Shown: positions 1-8,400 of the stretch, in pieces
Layout of the letters: every line of letters starts with the position of its first letter
Numbering within the stretch: the first letter of the stretch is position 1
Assembly: GCA_024653905.1 (NCBI GenBank)
Contig: JANLGZ010000088.1
Location: 1 to 9,213 of the forward strand
From: an archaeon
Lineage (GTDB): Archaea > Iainarchaeota > Iainarchaeia > Iainarchaeales > Iainarchaeaceae
DNA length: 9,213 bases
Direction: 5' to 3'
Notes under the pieces: model-generated
Databases searched by the model: none
What the model was told of the DNA's origin: nothing
What the model saw: the letters and a program-made list of their open reading frames with translations, nothing else
Made by a program: the position numbers and the translations under genes

Positions 1-2
1 GT

Positions 3-281
3 GATGCATTCGAAGTTAAGAACGAAGACATGAGCAGGATTAATCTTATCCCAACAAAGGAAGAAGAAATAGCTGGTGTTCCTTGGTTCTGCGACGCAGT
101 ACAAAGCACAATAGAAATTGACAGGAAGAATACGCAGATTAAAAAAGTTGCTGATGAAATTGCAAAAACAACAAAAGAAATCGGAGAATGTTCAGATATG
201 TGCTTTCACAAAACCCAGACACAGGATACTTTACTGAGGATGTGGAAGGATGTAAAATTCTCAATATTGATTATGATGTGA
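3..281 (+). CDS. 5'-truncated upstream part of a large surface protein (frame before the frameshift)
   Basis: This reading frame is already open at the window edge, so the protein begins upstream; the ATG at 30 is probably an internal methionine. It encodes a charged segment with a Trp-Phe-Cys-Asp-Ala-Val-Gln stretch (Cys codon at 90) followed by a Lys/Glu-rich helix-like run and another Cys (codon at 189). The same order is seen in the giant downstream protein: Cys1850-Asp-Gly-Thr-Gln, a helix containing QL..YVAD (here QIKKVAD), then Cys1879. This match suggests the frame is truly coding to about 190. Beyond that the translation loses any resemblance to the paralog and stops at 281, while the -1 frame from 188 carries on for 584 codons. 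I infer that this is the upstream part of the same gene as 188-1942, separated by a lost base or a real frameshift, and that the last 80 or so bases are out of frame. A separate overlapping gene is possible but less likely. Confidence 0.55.
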   Translation, partial: DAFEVKNEDMSRINLIPTKEEEIAGVPWFCDAVQSTIEIDRKNTQIKKVADEIAKTTKEIGECSDMCFHKTQTQDTLLRMWKDVKFSILIMM

Positions 282-1942
282 TTGAAAACGGAACGTTCAC
301 TTCAGCAATTAAAAGCAGTATTGAAAAACTTAAAGAAGAAACTGTCAAAACAACAGGCACTACAGAGGACACAAGTTACAATAAAGATAAAATTGATGTT
401 CCAAGCATTGGGGTAATGGCCGCATTAGTAACTGAAATGAAAAACCCAAAAAGTAAGTTGTATGGCATGGATGTTGTAATGGATATTGAATCATGGGTAG
501 AGGTTCCAAAGCCATCTAGAATTACCCTTGCATCAGATGAAACTTTTGTTAATAACCCTTCACAAATTGGCGGAAAATCATTGGGGCCTGCTTGCGGAAC
601 ACATTATGTAATACCAATTGAGCAATTCTGGATATTTGACAAGGACCTGAATGACAAAGGATGCCTTAACTCACCAGTAACTGAATGTACAATAAGTGAA
701 AAAAAAGTTATATCTGTTGAATTCTTAGAAGCCTTGCAGAAAGGAAACTGGAAAATTACAATAAAGAACTCCCCAATGAGCGATGAGATTAAAGAAATTA
801 TTATGAGAAAAGGCAAGTGGGAAGTTGCTCCTCAGCCAGGTTATGAGAACTTCTGGGTTTTCTATAAGAGCCAGATTAATCCTGAATTGTACCTGATGAA
901 AGATGATTATTTGGATGCTTTCAAGACCGCTTATAAAAAAGCAGAAACATTCAATTACAAAACAACAACTTTGGCAGAACCCGGAGAATATAATACCAAA
1001 CTCAAATACTTCTGGGGAGCAGAGAATACAACGAATAAAAAATTGACAGAAGTAACTTTTAAGTTGAATAACAACATGACCGCAATAGATGGGACAATCA
1101 ATAAAGGAGCAACAAAATATGCAGATAATGTGCTGTTCAGCATTCCTATTGATGGGGAAATTAATTGGGGAACCGGATTCAATTTACCTATTGCAGGAAA
1201 GCTTTTTTACAACTACAAAACAGAAGCTGAAACATACAAGGCTATAAACAAGAGCAATGCAAACAAACCATTCACCCTCAAGAACACTTACAAGGATACT
1301 GCTGCAGGAAAAATAATTACAATGACCCCTACGGGTTTCACGTGGATGCCTTCAGACCCAATAATGTTAACTGCATCAGTGAACAAGAACTCTGAAAAAG
1401 AAAAAGCAGGAGTCCTGTATTTATACCATACAGGAACGGCAACAGCAGCCACTGTTTCAGAATCACTTAACTGGCTAGTTAAAACTGCACCTTCAGAATC
1501 AAAGACTGATGCAGACACAACAATAAACGACGGACAATACACACTTGGAGAACTATGCAAAAACGGCGGCGCAGACAAACGCAACGGAATAGTAATTGAT
1601 GATGATTCCAAAGGCCTGTTCAATTTCGGAAGTATAGTGTTCCAGCCGGCAGACAGTGTAAACACTGAATTATATAATCTTACAATCAGTTGTGTGAAAG
1701 ACACAGCAACAATAGAAGCAAAATATGTTGGACAGGATAACATTCAAACAATCGGAAACAGTAACACTTCTATAACTCTAAATAACGACGTAATGAAAAC
1801 AAAGAACTCTGAAAGATACAACCTTGCAAATCTTTACAATAGAATTATTGATACGGAAGTATGTTTAGATATTGAGAAAGATACAGCAGCAGAACTGTTG
1901 TGGAATGCTAAATATTTTTACGACAAGATAGAAGTGAAATAA
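188..1942 (+). CDS. C-terminal part of a large surface protein, paralogous to the C-terminal region of the downstream giant protein
   Basis: The frame is open for 584 codons from ATG 188, but that ATG is probably not the real start. A GGAG lies only one base before it, too close for normal ribosome binding, and the adjacent frame upstream looks like the same protein. The product has no signal peptide and no membrane helix. It is rich in Asn, Thr and Lys, with several N-x-S/T sequons (for example NTT, NMT, NLT, NTS), and its scattered cysteines fit an exported protein. Motifs shared in order with the end of the giant protein are LMxDxY...F (236-245), PGEY (265-268), PIDG followed by GTGF and AGKLFYN (320-340), and WMPS (386-389). 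Residues 390-584 form a further Thr/Asn-rich, beta-like region without a counterpart in the window because the paralog is cut there. I do not recognise a named family. The stop codon overlaps the next gene's ATG. An envelope or extracellular role is inferred. Confidence 0.82.
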   Translation: MFRYVLSQNPDTGYFTEDVEGCKILNIDYDVIENGTFTSAIKSSIEKLKEETVKTTGTTEDTSYNKDKIDVPSIGVMAALVTEMKNPKSKLYGMDVVMDIESWVEVPKPSRITLASDETFVNNPSQIGGKSLGPACGTHYVIPIEQFWIFDKDLNDKGCLNSPVTECTISEKKVISVEFLEALQKGNWKITIKNSPMSDEIKEIIMRKGKWEVAPQPGYENFWVFYKSQINPELYLMKDDYLDAFKTAYKKAETFNYKTTTLAEPGEYNTKLKYFWGAENTTNKKLTEVTFKLNNNMTAIDGTINKGATKYADNVLFSIPIDGEINWGTGFNLPIAGKLFYNYKTEAETYKAINKSNANKPFTLKNTYKDTAAGKIITMTPTGFTWMPSDPIMLTASVNKNSEKEKAGVLYLYHTGTATAATVSESLNWLVKTAPSESKTDADTTINDGQYTLGELCKNGGADKRNGIVIDDDSKGLFNFGSIVFQPADSVNTELYNLTISCVKDTATIEAKYVGQDNIQTIGNSNTSITLNNDVMKTKNSERYNLANLYNRIIDTEVCLDIEKDTAAELLWNAKYFYDKIEVK

Positions 1943-1944
1943 TG
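1931..1944 (+). promoter_or_regulatory. weak Shine-Dalgarno and TAATG stop-start overlap (translational coupling)
   Basis: The stop TAA (1940-1942) and the start ATG (1942-1944) share one base. GAAGTGA at 1931-1937 partly matches the complement of the archaeal 16S 3' end. Such an overlap usually means the ribosome terminates and re-initiates, so the two genes are probably on one transcript. Confidence 0.6.
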
Positions 1945-2394
1945 GCTTCGAAAGCTCCCGCCATAGCACTTGGAATTATTTTTTATGTTCTTGGCGCAGC
2001 TGGAGCAAACGTGTTTTTTCCTGAATTAAAAATAAGTTTAATGCTTAGCCCTACAATTGAACTTTTAATTGTAGCATTAGGCGTGTTTTTTCTTTCAGCA
2101 CTTTTTTATGGAAGAACCGGCTTCATTACAATGCTGTTTGCAGGAATAATAATAGGCGGACATTTTCAGGAACTCCCAGTATATGCACTAACCGCACTAA
2201 TGCCTTTGCTGTTTGGCCTTATCGGAGGCACTAACATGGGTGAAACAGCAAAATTGGATTTGAAGGGAAAGAAAAACTTTTTCGAGGAAACAGAAGCACA
2301 TCTGGCATATATATTAGTAATAATAGTGACCTCGATTCTAGTAGGATTTTTATTTGGGGTTCAGACAGAGATTCCATTCCAGGAACTGCTCTGA
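1942..2394 (+). CDS. small polytopic membrane protein, tentatively SpoIIM/DUF95-like
   Basis: The product is 150 residues, mostly hydrophobic, with about five membrane segments: residues 5-26, 34-55, 59-73, 78-99 and 120-140. A charged loop at 100-119 (Lys-rich, then EETEAH) separates the last helix. The motif GGHFQELPVYALTAL (72-86), after a helix ending in FAGIIIG, resembles the core of archaeal SpoIIM-family (DUF95) proteins, which carry a PHG.fELPA-type motif. The match is weak, and at 150 residues the protein is shorter than the roughly 190-200 usual for that family, so treat it as a hint only. The ATG overlaps the preceding TAA by one base (TAATG), and a weak Shine-Dalgarno-like GAAGTGA precedes it, so translation is probably coupled to the upstream gene. 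Lying between two paralogous giant surface proteins, it may help anchor, export or organise them. That role is inference; no catalytic motif is visible. Confidence 0.85.
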   Translation: MASKAPAIALGIIFYVLGAAGANVFFPELKISLMLSPTIELLIVALGVFFLSALFYGRTGFITMLFAGIIIGGHFQELPVYALTALMPLLFGLIGGTNMGETAKLDLKGKKNFFEETEAHLAYILVIIVTSILVGFLFGVQTEIPFQELL

Positions 2395-2410
2395 AACCAG
2401 TAATATTAAT

Positions 2411-2426
2411 AATAAAGATTTATATA
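2411..2426 (+). promoter_or_regulatory. archaeal promoter: BRE-like purine stretch plus TATA box
   Basis: AATAAAGA followed directly by TTTATATA (2419-2426) fits the archaeal BRE/TATA arrangement (RNWAAW-like then TTTATATA). Transcription would be expected to start about 22-26 bases downstream of the TATA centre, near 2445-2450, leaving a 5' leader of roughly 45 nt before the GTG at 2494. This gives the giant gene its own promoter, separate from the upstream pair. No operator-like palindrome is evident. Confidence 0.65.
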
Positions 2427-2484
2427 GTAAGAGAAACTTATTTAATCTCAACTAAGCCTAACTATTATTGGGATACAGTTAATT

Positions 2485-2490
2485 GGTGAT
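2485..2490 (+). promoter_or_regulatory. Shine-Dalgarno site that sets the GTG start at 2494
   Basis: GGTGAT is a perfect complement to part of the archaeal 16S rRNA 3' end (GATCACCTCC) and sits three bases before the GTG at 2494. There is no ATG in frame between the upstream in-frame TAA (2443-2445) and this GTG. The N-terminus that follows is a sensible anchor sequence, so GTG is the best start. Confidence 0.7.
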
Positions 2491-2493
2491 TCA

Positions 2494-5400
2494 GTGGGTA
2501 TATTTGACGGGCTAAAAGAATTCTACTACTCTTTGGAAGAAAAATACTATGGCTTCCTTGACAAAATTGAGGAATCAGTTCCTGTATATAGCGTTATAGA
2601 CCCGATTGATAAGGTTGTTCCAAGCTTTGCATTATTCATACTTCTTGGATTAATACTAATTACAGCAATAATACTCGGAGTATTTGCAGGAGCATTACTT
2701 GGAGGAAATAATACTCTTATAATTTCAGTAAAAGATACATCTGGACCTGTGAGCGGAGCAGATATGATATTTTTCAAAGACGGAGATATATTACTAAGCA
2801 CTGAAACCGACCAGCTTGGAATAGCAAAACTTCCAGGAATAGCGGAAGGGGACACAATAGACATTCAGGTGAGCAAAGAAAATTATCTGACATATAATGA
2901 TTCTGTTATTATTTTCGAGTTGCCTCAGGCAAAAAATGTAACCCTTCAAAAAGAAAGCGAGGCTTATACTTTCAAAACAATAAGAATGGTTGATGATTTA
3001 GGACAAGCCGTGAGCAAAGAATTCACATTAAGATTCAGGTGTGCAGATAATCCTTATGCACAGGCACCAGCACCAGTAAACTTAAGACCCTCAGATAACG
3101 GAGTTGCGGTTATTAAAGTAGCAAATGATTGTGATGGATTGAGTGTGGATGTAAGCAACACGAATGTGTATGCTGAAATAAACGGAAAGAGAATAACCTC
3201 TGATGATTTTAGTATTTATTTATCTGAACCAACAGCTGAAAGCGGAACAATAATTGCAAATGTTTATGACCCGCAGGGAAACCCTATTGACGGAATTATA
3301 ATAGAATTATACAAGCACTCAGAATTAGTGGCAAATCCTAATGTTGGTCCGATTACGGTTAACTATACTTTTTCAGGACAGGGAAACTTTTCCAATGTTT
3401 ATCCGGGAAAATATGTTCTCAAAACTTATGATGAAAGCGGGTCTTACAGCGAACAAACATCCGGCATTATTTCACTAGTAGCAGGAGCAACAGAGCAGGT
3501 GGCTATTAATCTGAGAGAAGACATAAGAGGGCAGATAACTGTTAAAGTTGTGGACAAAACAAGCAAAAGCCTTATTAGAGAAGCAAGAGTAAAACTGCTG
3601 ATTGCATCTTCTGCCGAAGAACTCACAACCATTAAAACAGGAGAAAACGGAGAAGCAGAATTCAATATCAGCAAAGATGTGCAATACAACGCAATTGTTT
3701 CGGCGGATAATTATCAAATCGGCAGGGCATCAAATCTGAAGATAAGCGAAACAGCAACAACCATAGAGCTTGTGAAATGCACTCCAAGCACATGCGGAAG
3801 TTTAAAGGTTAAAGTTGTTGACCAGGATGATAAATTGGTCAGGAATGCAACAGTTGCACTTTATGATGCATCAACAAATTTTGTTGCAGATATTGATACA
3901 AAAACAACAGACATAAACGGAATAGCAGAATTTTTCGGAGTCAGAACAGGAAACTATTATGCATTCGCATTCAAGGAAGGTTATTCCGGAAGAAGCGACG
4001 CGGGTTATTTTAACAGTTCAACAAGCGAAAGCAGTGAACCTAATCTTACAGTTACAATGGAAGTAGGAACAGGAATAGTCAGGGCAAATGTGAAAGATAA
4101 ACTTGGAAGGGCAATTCCGTTTGCAACAATCGGCGTGTTTGATGCAAGAACAAACGAATTAATAGGAACGGATTTTACTGATGCAAATGGTTCAAAGGAG
4201 TTTGAGTTAAGGGCAAACAGAAAAATTTATTTAATTGTGAGCAAAGAAAATGAGGAAGTATTCGCAAAATATGTTACTGCAAAAAAACCGGTTATTGCAT
4301 CAACAATACAGGAGTTTGATATTGCACTTGAAAAACCTATTTTGAAAGACACGGTTGAAATGGAATTCCTGGGTTTATACCAAGGCGGAAAAAGAAGCCA
4401 GAATGTTCAAGCGGGAGCTACATATGCTGCAAAATTCAAAGTATTTATTCCTGAAAACAAGGATTATGATGAATTGGGAGTGCACATCAGAACAGGAAAA
4501 GATGTACTGATGGAAAAAGACAAGCTTTTAATCAGGGAAGTTAATGCTCCAAGAACAAGCCAAATTCGTGCTACAAGATTCGAGCCTGAAGAAAGCAATC
4601 TGGGAGAAGAAGATTATGATGTTACTGTTGATGATGCAAAATGGGTCAACTTATACTGGTATGATAATGTTCCTGGAGGAATAATCCCTGGTGTTTATGA
4701 GGCTGAAGCAGAAGTTTTCATTAAAGAATCTGCAGCAATCTCCGACAAACTGCTCATGAATTACAGAATTTGGGGAGAATCAAGCGATGGAAGAGAAAGG
4801 TTCCCTGAAGATAATACTGTTGCAGCTGAACTGTACAGCAACACAAAACAGGAAATATTCCAGGTTGGAATAATAACTCTTTGTGACACTGACTTCTGCT
4901 TTACTGCAACAATAACAGACCTTGAAGAGGATTTGATTGAATCAGTAACTGATTCTTACACTGCGAGAGTTTTCAATCCTTACAAATTACAATTTGTGAT
5001 TACAAATAATTCAACAGCAAGAATACACAACAATGCTAATTTGAGAATTGTGAATCCTGATGAAACCCTGAAATTTTTTGATTATAAAATCACAAATGCA
5101 GAAAGCACACAGACCAGCGGGGTTGTAAACGGATTTGAGTTCCAAAGAATGGATGTCGGTAATTTAAACCAAAAGAACACTGTACGTCTTGAAACGCAAT
5201 TCACACCGCAAAAAGCAATCAATGGAATAATAAATATCCAGCTTGTTTCGGATCAGGCAATAGTATTCGAAAAAAATCTTACAATTGTTGTTGCCGCACC
5301 AAAAGAACTCGAAATAGATGTCGAACCTAAACTTTACTTATCAGGCGTACCGAACAATGTTACCGTAACAGTTATTGACAAAGCCACAAGACTAGAAGTT

Positions 5401-8400
5401 GACAAAGCGATTGTCAGATTAAAAGACAAACACAGCAATATTTTGGATTGGGATGTTACAGGAAAGGACGGGGTTGCCAAGCTTACTTTGCCTGCACAGG
5501 CACCTGGAGAAAAATTAAAAATTGAGGTTGAAAAACCAAATTATAATGTTCTTGTTAAGGAACTGAGTGTAAGTGATGAGCTTTTGGATATTAACCCTTC
5601 ACAGATAGGCGTTAGTTTGAATACAAAGAACAAGGCACAGGCAGAAGACAAGTTTAGTATAAGAAACATTGCACCTTATGCTTTGACTATTAAGGATATT
5701 AAACTGCAGGGCAATTTCAAGAATCTCATTGATATTGTAACTGTCAGAAACTGGCTTGAGAGTTCTTACAAAGGATTAACTTTAGAAGCAGGCGACCAGC
5801 AGGAATTTGTTCTGAAAACAGCTTTGACTGAAGATGCACAGGCATTAAGTGAAAGAATTGATTTAGAAGGAGAACTCATAATTATTGCGGGTAATTTTGG
5901 ACAGGAATGGATATTCAAAGTGCCTGTAAAAATCGCGATTGGTTTGGGAAGCGAAGTTGATGACCCAACTTGCCTTGTAGTAACAAGAAGCGAATGGACA
6001 ACAAGCACTTCCGGGACACCAAAAAGAACAGAATTCCAAATACAAAACAATTGTACAGTCGGAGGAACCCCTGTTGCACTTCAGGATTTAGAAGCAATGA
6101 TTAAATGGAATTCGAACCAGCTTGGAGAATACACTCTTAACTTTGGCGCAGACGAGGTTATTCTAAGACCAGGTTATTTCAGGTTAATGCTTGGAACAAT
6201 ACAGGCAGAACAAACAATTACAGCTATTCTGACATTCACTCCTTTTGGCGGAGTTAATGGTTTGGCTGATGCAGAAATTGTAATACAGGGAACTAATCCT
6301 CTTGATGGTGAAAACCAGGTATTGCAGAACTCAATCAAAACACAAATAACTTCTGTGAATCTTGCCCAATGCATCAATTATGATAAGGAAAGACTTGTAC
6401 TGAACCAAAAGGAAAGCGGAGCATTTACTATTACTGCTGATGAAAGCTGTGGAGAACCAATAGAAGTTGAGGTTGAATCTAATCTTGTTACTTCTCCAGG
6501 AAGAGGATTTACTTTAGCCCCAGGGGAAAGCCAGACAATAGAAGTTTTCGCTGAAGATAATTACCCTGGGCAATATGCTATTTTCATTTCACCGCAGTTC
6601 GGTTCCGACAGAAGAGACCAGCTTACAAAGAATTTAAGAGTAATAATTAATTCACCAGGGTGCTGGCAATTATCCAAATACGAGTTTGATGTTTATGATG
6701 ACCCTGCATATGAATTTGATGGATTTGATGTTGCTAACCTAACCAATGGGTGTGTTGAAAAACCAGTTGAGGTTCGCGTAAAAACCAAAGACTTCATGGA
6801 TTCTTTACAGGACGGTGCATTATGGGGTCTTGCTTCAATGGCAGCAGTAATGCTGACCAATTGGTCAAATCCTAATAAAACATTAATGGGAAAGGATAAA
6901 GTAACTGAAACAGGAGAAGAACTTACAATTCCTTCAGGAGAATATCACATTGGAGATGATGGTTACATTTACAATTCGAATAATAAGCACCCTGACCCCA
7001 AAATTGAAACACTTATAAATCAAAGAGCCGGGCCCGAGTTAAGTATAGGAGACACAATAACTGTTGATGGACAGGGAAATGTTACAATAATAAAAAAAGA
7101 AACTACAGCGCCTGTTACTACACCTAACTCCACAACAGAACGGGTTGCGTCAGCATCACAGCAAATTTTAGGAATCCCACCAATACAGGGTTTTATTACT
7201 GGTTTTGTCAATGCAGCTCCAAGACCTTCTAGTGCATCACCAAGATCGAGTACTACAGGCGTGCCAATAACTAATAACCAAACACAGGTTCAGAGAAACG
7301 GAGCAGCGGGAGGAATTTTAGGAGCAGCAGGAGGAATGGTTACAGGAATACTTGGAACTAACCCATGGGCTGCCGGAATACTTGGAACGGTTGTCGGAAC
7401 AATACAGGCATACAATAGTCAGGAAGATGAAATATCATTCACTACACTGCAAAAAGATGTTGAGATTAAAAACGTTACACTTGTACAGGGCGCAGGCTCG
7501 GTTGAAAAAAAAGACAATGAAATAGAACTTACTGTTGAAGGATTACACGGAAAAGTAACGGCACCTGTAGTACCACAGCCTCTTGTGAATAATCCTGATT
7601 TGATATCACAGGGAATTGAAAATTTCAGAACAATATTCCAGAACGCAACAGGATTCATAACAGAAGAAGCAAGACCAAAGTACACACAACTGATGGTAAC
7701 CGGAGAAAGACACAAGTATAAAGATAAAACTTACAGTAAAGACGACTTCATAGATGAAGAAGGCGGATTTTTGGGTTTCTATGATTCTGATGTTTTGGAT
7801 AAAAGCAAAACCAAGTTAGAAGAAGAAACAGCACAAAAACTCGAGCAAAGATATAATCTTGAATTCAATTCTGTTCCTCCAATGATGGAAACACAGGAAA
7901 CAACAAGTCTTCTGAACTGCCAGGCAGGAACAAAAACAGGAAACACAGGATATGATGCTTTGCCAAAAGTAAAGTTCGCATGGAACTGGAAAGAAATAAA
8001 AGAAGACACATGCAATGAAGAAAATGAAAACGGAATTTACTGTGATGGAACACAATTCAGTATTGCTCTTTTACAAAAAATCAACCAGCTCACAGATTAT
8101 GTTGCAGATAAGGGGGAAACATTCAATTGCCCTGCACCAAGAGAAGATCAGGCTGCAACAAATGAAATAGGAAGCTACGATATTGGAATTGCAAGCGTGT
8201 CAATTTCAAAAAACGGAACAGAAGCAAATGTAATTGCAATATTAGAAAACACCAATCCTGGAATTATTAACGCGGATGTTACAATAACTGCAGTTCCAAC
8301 AGCAGGTGGAGATGCAATAGAATGCCCTGATGGAGTACAGCAATTAACCGTGCCTGCAGGCGGAAGAGAAGAAGTCAGATGCACTTATCCAGAATTAACA

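Larger units (their letters stand above)
2395..2493 (+). other. 99-nt intergenic region
   Basis: This is the only real gap between genes in the window. It contains the TATA element and ribosome-binding site described separately. I see no T-run or strong hairpin typical of a terminator after the stop at 2392-2394, so some read-through from the upstream genes into the giant gene is possible. Confidence 0.8.

Noticed and set aside
188..190. ATG 188 as a genuine translation start
   Set aside because: GGAG is only one base upstream, the other frame upstream appears to be the same protein, and the resulting product would lack any export or anchor sequence.
158..200. Programmed -1 frameshift at A-rich runs (164-168, 173-176)
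   Set aside because: The codon phase does not give a canonical X XXY YYZ slippery site, and the paralog match suggests the switch is downstream of these runs.
604..1743. Minus-strand open frames of 70-151 codons opposite the first gene
   Set aside because: They lie entirely antisense to a well-supported coding frame, have no promoter or ribosome-binding site and show low-complexity Ser/Val/Leu-rich translations typical of antisense shadows.
2395..2416. Transcription terminator after the small membrane protein gene
   Set aside because: There is no T-rich run or hairpin following the stop codon.
2431..2449. GAGA...TCTC inverted repeat downstream of the TATA box
   Set aside because: The arms are only four bases and no stable hairpin or clear operator is formed.
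553..5611. A 20-base near-repeat (553-572 and 5592-5611, 18 of 20 matching, both encoding NPSQIG)
   Set aside because: The flanking protein contexts differ and a match of this size is plausible by chance in an AT-rich 9-kb window.
2547..8384. Many minus-strand open frames of 60-105 codons opposite the giant gene
   Set aside because: Several overlap each other in different frames, all are antisense to one continuous coding frame, and none has recognisable protein features.
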